A stretch of DNA of 64,000 bases from Terrimonas sp. (GTDB lineage Bacteria; Bacteroidota; Bacteroidia; Chitinophagales; Chitinophagaceae), in the NCBI RefSeq assembly GCF_003075435.1, contig NZ_QCZJ01000002.1:186001-250000 (forward strand). The letters run 5' to 3'. How positions within the stretch are numbered: position 1 is the first letter of the stretch; each line of letters begins with the position of its first letter. Below, in pieces: positions 27,482 to 35,712 of this stretch. A program made the translations under genes and the position numbers. Under the pieces are notes generated by a model. It saw nothing but the letters and a program-made list of their open reading frames with translations. It did no database searches and was not told where the DNA came from.

Positions 27482-27733
27482 TCACGGCAAGACAATGAGA
27501 TATTTTGTTGGAACGGGCAGTTCCCATCCATCGGGGTAGGAAACAATGGTGAGGTTACCGTTAAACTCTTTCACTGTACCCACTTGGTCAATTCCACCTA
27601 AAATCAATTGCTGATACTGCCTGACCGCTTTTTCAGGGCTGCTTGTTTCCGCTTTGAAAATTTCAATCTTGTCGTTGTCGAAGGTTACTTTGTCGCCGAC
27701 CTTAATTGTCTGGCTTGTGTTTGTTGCGTTCAT
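27482..27733 (-). CDS. Small beta-rich protein heading the restriction operon
   Basis: An 83-residue protein starting at the ATG at 27733 (MNATNTSQTIKVGDKVTFDN). The longer frame to 27811 lacks a reason to be preferred. The N-terminal KVGDKVTF and the later GTVKEFNGNLTIVSYPDGW look like small SH3-like or KOW-like barrel strands, and the middle is a helical EKAVRQYQQLILGG. I do not recognise a family. It is the first gene upstream of the XRE regulator, 29 bp away, so it may be in the same transcript. Function unknown. Confidence 0.6.
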   Translation of the reverse strand: MNATNTSQTIKVGDKVTFDNDKIEIFKAETSSPEKAVRQYQQLILGGIDQVGTVKEFNGNLTIVSYPDGWELPVPTKYLIVLP

Positions 27734-28133
27734 TTTTGATATGCAGTTTGTATAGCGTTGCCCCCGCTTTGAGATTATAAAGCTAACAGATTTAGCATTA
27801 TTATGTTGCAATATATTGAACTATATTTTATAGACAGCGGCTACTTTTCCACCGACCTGCTTTTGGCAGGACAGTAAGCATCCTTGCAAAAAAGTGAAAC
27901 ATAATAAGTGGGATAAACCCATTATTGAACGCTACTGCTGCAATCAACTGCATAGAACTATGAATAAACCAATAGAATTGGTTGGGTGGTCGTCAAAAAA
28001 TCAACCAAAACAAAGAAAAATAGAGAAAAGCCGGTTTTTTCGAGCCGACAAATAATGATTTTTACTAATAAATAAAATTTGTGCGAAAAATGCACAAGCA
28101 AAATACAAATTTGGTCGCCTGCGATTGATGGTA
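27734..28133. other. 400-bp non-coding spacer upstream of the defence operon, with dyads
   Basis: No supported gene is seen on either strand. It holds a perfect inverted repeat AACCAAT-AGA-ATTGGTT at 27967-27983 and a short hairpin CCTGC-TTTTG-GCAGG at 27856-27870. It should contain the promoter of the restriction operon, and the 7-bp dyad is a reasonable operator candidate for the XRE regulator. Confidence 0.5.
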
Positions 28134-29012
28134 TCAGGCAGCTTTCAATGCTGCTTTATTAATGCCTCTGATAACTTCGATTGGCAAATGGATAGCGGAG
28201 AGTTTTTCTATCCTTTTGAATTTGATTTGCGAAATGATTTCATCGTGGAGTTGCAGTAACAGTTTGTAATACTTCTGATTGTTTTTCCATTTTACCCAGC
28301 AACGGATGCGGCCTGCGGTATTTGGATACTGCTCATGCAGGTATGAACGAATATTAAAATCCGGTTTGGCAAATTCAAGCACATCCTTGTATTTGTGCTT
28401 TACTTGTAAATAGCCCAAGTCGGCAGCTTTGGTTTTAATTACACATGCCCTTGTTTGCTTACAATGCAATATTGCCGCAATGGATTTATTGCATAGCCCA
28501 AAATACTTTGGCCTTTCATTGGATGAGTGAGAGGAAGCCCCTGAATGCTTTGCAACCGCCCACTTAGCAGTTGCTTTCCTGAGCCTCCTCTTTTTCACTA
28601 CATCCCAATAAAATTCCTGGTCGGTAACTTCTTTGCATATAAGTACCGCTGCCAAATAAATTTGAAATTGTTTTAAATCCTGCGGAAGTACAACTGTAGC
28701 CTGCCGGTGGCGAAACTCATGCAGCGTTCTGATGAATTTTGTATTGCGGATGAAATACATGCCAGAAAATGGGTCGTATCCAATCCAGTTATGTTCAATC
28801 AGTGCAGTAATATGTGTTTTGAAAGTCCGGGAATCTTTTAACCGGAGGTCGTGGCGAAGTTGTGAAAGAATGGGGGAATCGCTTTTTATTTTACCATCTG
28901 TATAGAATTTCAGATAGAGATAGATGGCAAGCCCTTTAACAAGGCCGTGGTAATAGGCATATTCAGCCTGCTGAACAGGTAATAATATTTTATTGTTTTT
29001 AGGTTCAAACAT
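28134..29012 (-). CDS. Mobile-element winged-helix protein, replication-like, unknown
   Basis: A 292-residue protein with no named family that I recognise. Residues about 10-95 look like a winged-helix unit: LVKGLAIYLYLKFYTDG, LRHDLRLKDSRTFKTHITAL and the wing IGYDPFSGMYFIRN. The middle is basic (VVKKRRLRKATAKW), and a later segment (YFGLCNKSIAAILHCKQTRA) resembles a second HTH. The layout is like that of the 265-residue protein at 30315-31112, and each follows an excisionase-like HTH gene, so the two probably do the same job in two related elements. A role in element replication or regulation is inferred. Confidence 0.65.
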   Translation of the reverse strand: MFEPKNNKILLPVQQAEYAYYHGLVKGLAIYLYLKFYTDGKIKSDSPILSQLRHDLRLKDSRTFKTHITALIEHNWIGYDPFSGMYFIRNTKFIRTLHEFRHRQATVVLPQDLKQFQIYLAAVLICKEVTDQEFYWDVVKKRRLRKATAKWAVAKHSGASSHSSNERPKYFGLCNKSIAAILHCKQTRACVIKTKAADLGYLQVKHKYKDVLEFAKPDFNIRSYLHEQYPNTAGRIRCWVKWKNNQKYYKLLLQLHDEIISQIKFKRIEKLSAIHLPIEVIRGINKAALKAA

Positions 29013-29136
29013 AACTCAGTCCGTTGCTTTGTTGAAAGCAAAATTTGTTCATTCATCATAACAGGGCAATCGTGGTGAGTTTAACAGAATGGATGTCGGA
29101 AATAATAAATAGGAGAAAGTTTTTCAAACAGAATAA

Positions 29137-29406
29137 TTAAGCAGCGTTTTGCTTGTTATCATTTAAAACCTTCATCACATCTTTACTTGAATAGTAGATA
29201 GTGCCGCCCATTTTTGTGAAGGGTAGTGTGCCATTCACTCTGAGGTTTTGTAATGTGCCTGGAGAACAATCCAGCATTTTCATTACATCGGAACTTTTTA
29301 ACCATTCTTTCTGTTCAACCGGAGATTGAAACAATCTTTTAATTTCATCAACTATTTCACTTTTTAAGGAGTGAAAATCAGCCTTTGTAATTAACTCTAT
29401 TTCCAT
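29137..29406 (-). CDS. Excisionase-like helix-turn-helix protein (HTH_17), copy 1
   Basis: An 89-residue protein. An N-terminal helical region (DFHSLKSEIVDEIKRLFQ) precedes a MerR/excisionase-type winged HTH: EWLKSSDVMKMLDCSPGTL followed by QNLRVNGTLPFTKMGGTIYY. This is typical of small DNA-binding proteins beside integrases in Bacteroidota elements. It is a clear paralogue of the protein at 31109-31426 (shared SPGTLQNLR.NGTL.FTK.G..IYYSS). It sits next to the recombinase remnant and is probably the recombination directionality factor or regulator of the inner element. Confidence 0.85.
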   Translation of the reverse strand: MEIELITKADFHSLKSEIVDEIKRLFQSPVEQKEWLKSSDVMKMLDCSPGTLQNLRVNGTLPFTKMGGTIYYSSKDVMKVLNDNKQNAA

Positions 29407-29550
29407 ATTCCTGCCTTTTGAATTTTAATGAATTATATGATACAAATTTAAACTAATAATTTGAGCAATTTTGCTGTTTTTTATTCACAAGAAGTGAACA
29501 AAAATCATTGATTTCAGAGGCGTTTGTGAATAACTAAATATTTTAGTTAT

Positions 29551-29989
29551 TTAAGCAGTCTTTACTTTTGCACTCCCTTTTGAAATGCTTAATCTTTCTT
29601 TCAACAACTGCATATCACTACTTACTTTCTTATCCAACACTTTTGCATAATGCTGTGTAGTTTTTATTGATTTATGGCCGAGCATTTTTGAAACACTTTC
29701 AATAGGAACATCATTTTGCAAAGTCAATGATAAGATGTTCCTTTGTTAACTTCTTAACATCACTGTAAGCAAGGCCGGTAAAGCAACAGAAAAGAAATAC
29801 ATCCCTTACCTGTTCCAAACGTGAAGTGGCAAACTCTTTATCAGCGATGATTTGTATTTCATGCTCATGCAATATTTCTCTTTCAACTTCATTCAAACGG
29901 AAACGATAATTGATGAACGGGTCTTTATCAATCCAGCCATTGCCCAGGCAAATCCGCATTATCTTTTTGAAGTTGGTTAAATACTTTGC
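29551..29989 (-). pseudogene. Tyrosine recombinase remnant with internal deletion
   Basis: Two pieces of a recombinase related to the intact one at 43115-44362. From 29989 down to about 29732 the frame matches its residues about 185-268 (KIMRICLGNGWIDKDPF and VFLFCCFTGLAYSDVK). From about 29730 to a TAA at 29551, in another frame, it matches the C-terminus (VPIESVSKMLGHKSIKTTQHYAKVLD). About 90 residues between them, including the catalytic Lys, His and Arg, are deleted and the frame is shifted, while the active-site Tyr segment survives. The N-terminal half is missing and is replaced by an ATPase fragment. It cannot be an active recombinase. Confidence 0.85.
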
Positions 29990-30352
29990 CCCTCTGCTAT
30001 ACTTGTGAATTACTGAAAACCCATCTTCTATAAATTCAAAGCTTGCATCCCTGCATGATTTCATTATGAACTTGTATTTCTCTGTCGTTACATACCGCAT
30101 CAAACTCATTAGCGTTGTTTTACCACACCCAACGGGACCGCTTAATAAAATTCCTTTCTCCAAATCAAGCTCCAACTGCGGCGCTGCAATGTCATCTTGC
30201 AGAAACCAGCAGAGCAGCAGGTAAATGGTTTGCTTATCTTCTTCATGCAGTTGAAATTTTTTTCCATATACTTCTTTGCCTTTTTGTTGTAGCCATTGCC
30301 AAACATCGTTGTAGTTATAGCGGCTCTGAATAGTTTTTATTGGTTGTTGCAT
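29990..30352 (-). pseudogene. Truncated DnaC-like P-loop ATPase fused to the recombinase remnant
   Basis: The first 121 residues of a reading frame that runs on into the recombinase remnant (213 residues overall, stop at 29711). The Walker A motif GPVGCGKTT is at residues 72-80, preceded by the helical region VWQWLQQKGKEVYGKKFQL. After GFSVIHKYSRG the sequence switches abruptly to recombinase. The Walker B, sensor and arginine-finger parts expected in an AAA+ helicase loader are lacking. Its start overlaps the preceding gene by 38 bp, so it was the next gene of that replication-like module. It is probably inactive, though a chimeric protein may still be made. Confidence 0.75.
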
Positions 30353-31112
30353 GAAGATGTTTCGCTTTGGGTTTTACCGGTTTGCCACCGGCTAACTTCT
30401 TTGCATTCAGTATCCAGTTACGGGCTGCCGCTTGCCAGTCTTTCATTTTTGTTCTGCCGCCAACCAGCCAGCCATTGCTTTGGAAATAGTTGTAAAATTT
30501 GGATGCTTCAACTGTAGGGAATTTTTGCGAAGCAAAATATTGTTGTACTTGGGCAAGTTGCGGAGTAACAAAAACATTTCTTTCTTTTTTGGCGGAACTT
30601 TTTTCTTTCTTTCCTGACCCGTTCACTTTTTGAACTTCTTTTTTTTGTGCTTGCTTATCCTCGTTTACTATGTTTTGTTTATTATGTTTAGATATGTTTA
30701 TATAAGGCTCTTGTGCTTGTTCAGCACCTGTTTCAATTTTAGTACGGTGTATTACTAATGCTTGTTCATTACCAGTTCCAGTATTGAACAAGTTTGGCGG
30801 TTCGCTTTCTGCTATCATGCCAGTTTGAAAATTGAACAAGTAAACAAGGCTGCCTTTAAATGGATTGTAAGAAGGTTTGTATTTGAGGTAACCAAAATCA
30901 TTCAGTTCTCTCATGCACTTATGATAAGTAGCTTTGGCACTGATTTTACTTACTCTCATTAATTCTCCCCGTGAAATGCTGATTGGATTTTTAAAGCGGC
31001 TGGCATTCCAAAACTGGAACAGTGAAACATACATACTGATGTGTGTAGGGTTCAGCCGTTCATCGGCAGATACCCGGTCAAAGAAACCTGCAAGGTGACG
31101 GATATAGTTCAT
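30315..31112 (-). CDS. Mobile-element replication-like winged-helix protein
   Basis: A 265-residue protein. Residues 1-95 look like a winged helix (LNPTHISMYVSLFQFWNASRF, LMRVSKISAKATYHKCMREL, GYLKYKPSYNPFKGSLVYLF), resembling replication initiator or DnaD-like N-terminal domains. A low-complexity Lys/Gln-rich linker follows at about 140-185. The C-terminus (QVQQYFASQKFPTVEASKFY plus the NGWLVGGRTKMKDWQAAARNW stretch) is a known C-terminal pattern of phage/element replication proteins in Bacteroidota. The gene overlaps the HTH gene upstream (ATGA) and the ATPase gene downstream, which fits an initiator plus helicase-loader module. Exact role inferred. Confidence 0.7.
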   Translation of the reverse strand: MNYIRHLAGFFDRVSADERLNPTHISMYVSLFQFWNASRFKNPISISRGELMRVSKISAKATYHKCMRELNDFGYLKYKPSYNPFKGSLVYLFNFQTGMIAESEPPNLFNTGTGNEQALVIHRTKIETGAEQAQEPYINISKHNKQNIVNEDKQAQKKEVQKVNGSGKKEKSSAKKERNVFVTPQLAQVQQYFASQKFPTVEASKFYNYFQSNGWLVGGRTKMKDWQAAARNWILNAKKLAGGKPVKPKAKHLHATTNKNYSEPL

Positions 31113-31426
31113 GGGTTACCTCCTTTCTTTAGTTTTCCAAAAAGGGTGTTCTCCACTATTGCTTGTTTCTTATTATCTTCCAGCAATGCTTCAATATCTT
31201 CAGAACTGTAGTAAATGATGCTACCGATTTTGGTAAAGGAAAGCGTACCATTGATACGAAGATTTTGTAATGTGCCTGGAGAAATTTTAAGCAGCTTGCG
31301 GACTTCACTGCTTTTGAGCCATTGCTTTTGTTTGAGTGGTTTTGAATGGATGAGTGTTTTTAAATCATCCAGTAACTGGTGCCTGAACTCAGTCAGGTCT
31401 TCTTTGGTTACAATATTTACTGCCAT
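31109..31426 (-). CDS. Excisionase-like helix-turn-helix protein (HTH_17), copy 2
   Basis: A 105-residue paralogue of the protein at 29137-29406, with the same plan. Its helical N-terminus is LTEFRHQLLDDLKTLIHS, and its winged HTH is QWLKSSEVRKLLKISPGTL then QNLRINGTLSFTKIGSIIYY. Its stop overlaps the start of the replication-like gene (ATGA). It lies downstream of rteC, from which it is separated by a terminator. It probably regulates excision or the replication module of the outer element. Confidence 0.85.
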   Translation of the reverse strand: MAVNIVTKEDLTEFRHQLLDDLKTLIHSKPLKQKQWLKSSEVRKLLKISPGTLQNLRINGTLSFTKIGSIIYYSSEDIEALLEDNKKQAIVENTLFGKLKKGGNP

Positions 31427-31452
31427 ACGTTGTGGTGAAATTTAGTATGGCA

Positions 31453-31476
31453 CAAAAAAATCCCGTTTGCACGGAA
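31453..31476 (-). terminator. Rho-independent terminator after rteC
   Basis: On the minus strand the sequence reads TTCCGT-GCAA-ACGGGA followed by TTTTTTTG. This is a compact GC hairpin with a GCAA tetraloop and a T7 run, 62 bases beyond the rteC stop. Confidence 0.7.
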
Positions 31477-31538
31477 TAATTTCAGAAGGTGAACCGAAGT
31501 TCTGAAAGATTTTATCTAAAACGCAGCAAAATCAATAC

Positions 31539-32393
31539 TTACAATAAATCATCTGCATCATCCATTCGCTTTATCAATTTTTCTTTTAGCGTATCAATGT
31601 ATTTTGTCCTTCCTGTTTTCCGTTCCCTTAATTCAAGAAAACTGCGGTGAAATTGCCCTAATTCTATACCAAATGATTTTTCAAAAAAGTCTGCTATTGC
31701 ATTGAGTTCTATCTTACCATTATTTAATGAACCATCGGCATGAAGTGCATATATCAGTTCAATGAGTGCAACTTTTGAACCTGTCCAAAAAATAGTGGGC
31801 TTCGGTAGGACTTCTGTTTTTGAATGTGCTTTTAGTTCTTTCCTATCCAGGTTTGCAATTTCATCTTCTAAATATACCTGTACTAAATCATGTGCAATAA
31901 TCTTGGCTACTTTATAATCATGAGATGTACAAAAGCGATGGTCTGCTTCAAAGTAAAATGTGTCCAGGCTAAGTTTTATATCGTGTTTGCCACGGATAAA
32001 ATATTTGTGGTCTAGATAAGTGCTGTTGGTACGATGGTATTTGTAAAATTCAAGGTTATTATCGAAGAAACGCTTAAGCTTATCTAACTCATTGTTAAGA
32101 TATTTTCTTGTTACTTTTTCGCCGCCATATGGCTTCTTCGTTTCAATGTTTAGCACACGGTTGTGATAAATAAGTTTTGAAATAAACAATGGTTTTTGAT
32201 ACTTAAAGAAGTAAATTTCTTCTGCTTCATTTTTAAACTTATATTTTATAGTAAACCTTTTAAGTTTATCAATAACTGAAAGCAGAACCTTTAGGGATAG
32301 TTCTGCTGCTTTGATAGCATCTTCAGTTTCTAAACGAATGAACTGTAACTGGCTGTTCAAATCGTTAAGTAAATTTGCAGTAGTATTTTTCAA
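31539..32393 (-). CDS. rteC: RteC-type regulator of element excision
   Basis: A 284-residue RteC-domain protein. Recognisable features are KYKFKNEAEEIYFFKYQKPLF, the central YKYHRTNSTYLDHKYFIRG, the DFDTFYFEADHRFCTSHDYK-like stretch (here LDTFYFEADHRFCTSHDYKV) and the helical C-terminal part with KVALIELIYALHADGSLNNG. In the tetracycline-inducible Bacteroides elements RteC activates the excision genes. This gene shows that the surrounding DNA belongs to a CTnDOT-like mobile element. RteA/RteB sensor partners are not present in the window. It is followed by a terminator and lies 97 bp beyond the micro-protein gene that ends the cytochrome operon. Confidence 0.9.
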   Translation of the reverse strand: MKNTTANLLNDLNSQLQFIRLETEDAIKAAELSLKVLLSVIDKLKRFTIKYKFKNEAEEIYFFKYQKPLFISKLIYHNRVLNIETKKPYGGEKVTRKYLNNELDKLKRFFDNNLEFYKYHRTNSTYLDHKYFIRGKHDIKLSLDTFYFEADHRFCTSHDYKVAKIIAHDLVQVYLEDEIANLDRKELKAHSKTEVLPKPTIFWTGSKVALIELIYALHADGSLNNGKIELNAIADFFEKSFGIELGQFHRSFLELRERKTGRTKYIDTLKEKLIKRMDDADDLL

Positions 32394-32490
32394 AAAGGGA
32401 AATATAGGGTAACAATTAGTTCTTTTTTACAGTAAGGATTGCGTTTTGAATAAACCACAAGCCGGCTTTAATCAAAAAACAACTACATTC

Positions 32491-32658
32491 TTAATACAAT
32501 CCCTTTATAAACTCCCAATTCTTATCTTCCTTTATCTCAACCTGATTAAGCTCTTTGTTTTTTTTAATTTTTAAAACAAATATGTTCATCCGTATCAATT
32601 GAATAGCGACAATAAATACAAGAGCTATAATGGCGATAACGAAATATGTGGTGTACAT
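32491..32658 (-). CDS. 55-residue single-pass membrane micro-protein after the cytochrome pair
   Basis: An ATG at 32658, 4 bases after the stop of the second cytochrome gene, opens a 55-residue frame. It has one hydrophobic helix (YTTYFVIAIIALVFIVAIQL) near the N-terminus and a charged cytoplasmic tail (LKIKKNKELNQVEIKEDKNW). The tight spacing and the clean N-in/C-out or N-out/C-in membrane pattern suggest a true gene. By analogy with small subunits of terminal oxidases such as CydX and CcoQ, it may stabilise the CydA-like complex. I know no specific family for it. Confidence 0.65.
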   Translation of the reverse strand: MYTTYFVIAIIALVFIVAIQLIRMNIFVLKIKKNKELNQVEIKEDKNWEFIKGLY

Positions 32659-32662
32659 CTTT

Positions 32663-34003
32663 TTACTTTTTTATTGACAAAATATAGTTGGCTAATTCTT
32701 CCCTGTCATCATCGGTTAGTTGTGATAGTGTGGGCATCTGTGGGTAGTCTGGGCGTTTCTTGCCCGGTGCTTTTATCCATTGTTTCAGTCCATCTTTATC
32801 ATTAGCATAAATGCTTACCATTTCTGTGATTGGTGGACCTACTAATTTTTCTTTCTCTTTATGGCAACTGCTGCAATTCATTTGAAAAATAGCCGCACCT
32901 TTTGCAACGGCTCCTAATGTGGAATCAATCTGTAATTCGGCTTGTTCTGTTGGTGGATTTTCTCTTGCCTCTTTACTTAGCCGTTCAAATTCGGCTGTAT
33001 TGGCTGCTACCAACTTTTGGTGAGGACGTAAGGCATTTGACCTGTACACATGCCTACCGCTACCCATAAAAACGACGGTAATGCTCAAAGCAATAACTAC
33101 TTTGCCAAAATGCTTGTCAATATTTTCGGGTTTACCTGTAATAGCTTTCCATATCCACCACATGGCTGGTAAGGCAATGGCAGCACCGCAAAGTATTACC
33201 AATATCAGTCTTGTATCAAAACCCTTGGTAGGCAGTGTAAGCATCACCAATGGACCAATAATGAATTGGGCAACGGATGCTGCCAACGTAAGCGAATAGG
33301 CTTTTTTCTTTACGTCATACCTTGTCAGTTTTTCAAAGTATTGTTCAAAGGGATAGTTTTTTCTGCCCATGTACCAAAAGATGAATAAACCAGTTACTGC
33401 CATAGATGCACAAATAAAATGCAGGTATCTTGGAAATACATTGGGCAACAGCAATGCACTGAAAAATCCTTTTACTGTTCCCCATTTTTCAGGGAATAGC
33501 ATCAAGTTTACGTTTACCAAAAAGATTAATGGAATAAATAAAAACAATGCTGTTGCAGTAGCAATAATTGCAATACTTAAGGGTTTGTTTTTATCCAGCA
33601 CATGCCATGTATATTTATTTAAATAGGTAAGCAAAAAAGCAACTGTAACCAATGGAATAATAGCAATCCACATACCACCTGTAAGTGATGTGGCTGTATA
33701 AAAATAAGTAGCGTACAATGTTGAAATACTTAACAAGGGGGCTACGCCCAATACTACCGCAAGGCTTTTATTTACTGTAATCGTTCTTGAAATTTCGTGG
33801 GCAAGATTGTGGTAATCCTTGTCTTTTAATCCTTTTATCTGACACCATAATGTGAGGACAGTACCGCCTATCATCAGGTTTACAAAAATGATGTGCATTA
33901 AAAACGACACCACCAATAGTGTAATCAACAACCACTCTGGCAATGGTAAATCCAATGGTATATCTCTTGGAACAGGTGTATTTATTTGTAATAGCTGGAA
34001 CAT
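32663..34003 (-). CDS. CydA-like membrane protein with C-terminal cytochrome c domain, subunit 2
   Basis: A 446-residue membrane protein with about nine hydrophobic helices, then a periplasmic class I cytochrome c domain with the heme motif CSSCH (Cys377, Cys380, His381). The distal Met ligand is probably in YPQMPTLSQL. The N-terminal helix ITLLVVSFLMHIIFVNLMIG, with His37, aligns in pattern with the first helix of CydA, whose His binds heme b. The acidic Glu pair seen in helix 3 of the sister subunit is absent. It follows that subunit by 27 bp. It probably forms a heterodimer with it, as CydA/CydB or CydA/CydA' do, and takes electrons through the c heme. Oxidase activity is inferred. Confidence 0.75.
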   Translation of the reverse strand: MFQLLQINTPVPRDIPLDLPLPEWLLITLLVVSFLMHIIFVNLMIGGTVLTLWCQIKGLKDKDYHNLAHEISRTITVNKSLAVVLGVAPLLSISTLYATYFYTATSLTGGMWIAIIPLVTVAFLLTYLNKYTWHVLDKNKPLSIAIIATATALFLFIPLIFLVNVNLMLFPEKWGTVKGFFSALLLPNVFPRYLHFICASMAVTGLFIFWYMGRKNYPFEQYFEKLTRYDVKKKAYSLTLAASVAQFIIGPLVMLTLPTKGFDTRLILVILCGAAIALPAMWWIWKAITGKPENIDKHFGKVVIALSITVVFMGSGRHVYRSNALRPHQKLVAANTAEFERLSKEARENPPTEQAELQIDSTLGAVAKGAAIFQMNCSSCHKEKEKLVGPPITEMVSIYANDKDGLKQWIKAPGKKRPDYPQMPTLSQLTDDDREELANYILSIKK

Positions 34004-34030
34004 AATTATTTGAACTATTAATGAGAAGTT

Positions 34031-35530
34031 TTATTTGTTTAATGCTGTTTGAACTTTTGCTAAAGAATCTGTTTTTGCCTTTTCCTGTTTGTCAATCAAC
34101 TTCACAACAGCCTCTACGCTTTGATTGGGGTTGACGGTTACGCCTTCGTTTTGTGCTCCTTCAATTACATCGCCTGTTTGTTGAAGGTGTTTGATATAGG
34201 CTGCCAGTGCTTCCAATTCTTTTTTATTTCCCGGAAATTCAGGCATAAATGTTCTTCCATTGTGCATATTTTTGGTAAAAACGGCAATAGAGCCTTCGTC
34301 AAATGGTTTGTCTTTCCCATACATTTTTTCAAATACTGTTACAATAGAATTGATGCCTTGTGTGGTATGGCAACGGCTGCATGTGAGTATGAAGACATTT
34401 CTGCCGGCTTCTACCTTATTGGTTTCCGTTACTTCTGGTGTTGTTGTATAGGTGGCGTATTTTAACACACCGTCACGCTTGTACAAAGGATAATCTTCTT
34501 CCCTTAACAAATTGCTGTACATATAGCCGCCAATAACATAAGGCTTGCGGATAAACTCTCTTACCCGCTCAAATATGCCCAAAAAGCCAAATGCCATTAA
34601 GCAGGGAATGATAACCATTGCAAACCTTATTTTCTTTGGCTTCCATAAACCTGCCAGTGCTATAATTACTACAGTAGAAATAGCACCAACAATAATCCAT
34701 TTTAATAAATCGTAGTATTGGGCAAATTGTAATGTGCCAACTGCTGTACTCATATTGTCTTTCATTGCCTGCGGCATGGCACGGTAGTAAAAGATGGCTC
34801 CTGCCAATGAAAGCGGCGCCCAAATGAGCATCCAGATAGAGGATTGCTTTACTGCCCTTGCCCTTAGCTCGGTATTTTTCTTTGTAAAAATAGTGGTGAG
34901 CAAATAGCCGAATATGCCGCCTACCAACATAGCCGTTGGTGTACGAAAGAGTAATTGCGGTATGTAGATAGGGTTGGTAAACCCGTTGATTAAACTATGG
35001 TGCGTTTTCCAGTTGCCTGGGTCCATCATAAAGCCTAAAATAGAAACGATTATTGCCATTGTTATCCATGAAAAAATGGATAAGAACCACCCGAATTTTA
35101 TGTGCCTCAATTTTGCTTTGAGTGATTTGTTGGAGTTTTTCCAGGTGAGGAAGTAAATCAGGATTAGTACTACTTCGGTTACAAATACCAGCCATTCTGT
35201 AAACCATGCCCAATAAAAAACCCTTATTAAACTTGCAATAGATGAAGGGCTTACCACCGATACTGAAAGCCAGATACCTACGCCTGTCATGGCACCCAAA
35301 GTGGTAGTAATGATGAAGCCTACTTTCATCATTTTGTACACCATTGCATCCCATTCTTTATTGGTGATTTCGTTTGCACTGCTATTCATTACGCCTTGTT
35401 GCTCCAGCCTGGTGATATAGGGAATGAAACCTACTGCCAAACCATGATTGATACAAACGTGAAGAATGGCAATGAGTGCAATTAAGAACCTGTCATTGAG
35501 CCAGTCTAAATGAAACATGGGAAAATCCAT
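34031..35530 (-). CDS. CydA-like membrane protein with C-terminal cytochrome c domain, subunit 1
   Basis: A 499-residue membrane protein. Its N-terminus NDRFLIALIAILHVCINHG closely follows the first CydA helix, where His binds heme b595 (here His24). Helix 3 has WAWFTEWLVFVTEVVLILIY with Glu112 and Glu119, comparable to the CydA Glu pair near the active site. The periplasmic C-terminal domain carries CSRCH (Cys384, Cys387, His388), and a Met in GRTFMPEFPGNKKEL is the likely sixth ligand. This fits a cytochrome-bd superfamily member with a fused heme c, which would accept electrons from a cytochrome or other periplasmic donor. It is the first of the tandem pair. Whether it reduces oxygen is unproven. 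Confidence 0.78.
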   Translation of the reverse strand: MDFPMFHLDWLNDRFLIALIAILHVCINHGLAVGFIPYITRLEQQGVMNSSANEITNKEWDAMVYKMMKVGFIITTTLGAMTGVGIWLSVSVVSPSSIASLIRVFYWAWFTEWLVFVTEVVLILIYFLTWKNSNKSLKAKLRHIKFGWFLSIFSWITMAIIVSILGFMMDPGNWKTHHSLINGFTNPIYIPQLLFRTPTAMLVGGIFGYLLTTIFTKKNTELRARAVKQSSIWMLIWAPLSLAGAIFYYRAMPQAMKDNMSTAVGTLQFAQYYDLLKWIIVGAISTVVIIALAGLWKPKKIRFAMVIIPCLMAFGFLGIFERVREFIRKPYVIGGYMYSNLLREEDYPLYKRDGVLKYATYTTTPEVTETNKVEAGRNVFILTCSRCHTTQGINSIVTVFEKMYGKDKPFDEGSIAVFTKNMHNGRTFMPEFPGNKKELEALAAYIKHLQQTGDVIEGAQNEGVTVNPNQSVEAVVKLIDKQEKAKTDSLAKVQTALNK

Positions 35531-35712
35531 AACCTGAAAAGTTTAGGCTGCAAAGGTGATTTTCATTTGGCGTATGACATAAAAATGACAAAGCAGGATG
35601 TTTAGAAAAACAATCCTGCCTTGTTTGAAAATAATAGTATGTGTTTTGAAAAACGGAACTGCTGATTTTGAAAAACGGTAATACAACTTTGAAATTCAAC
35701 TAATCGTTTATT

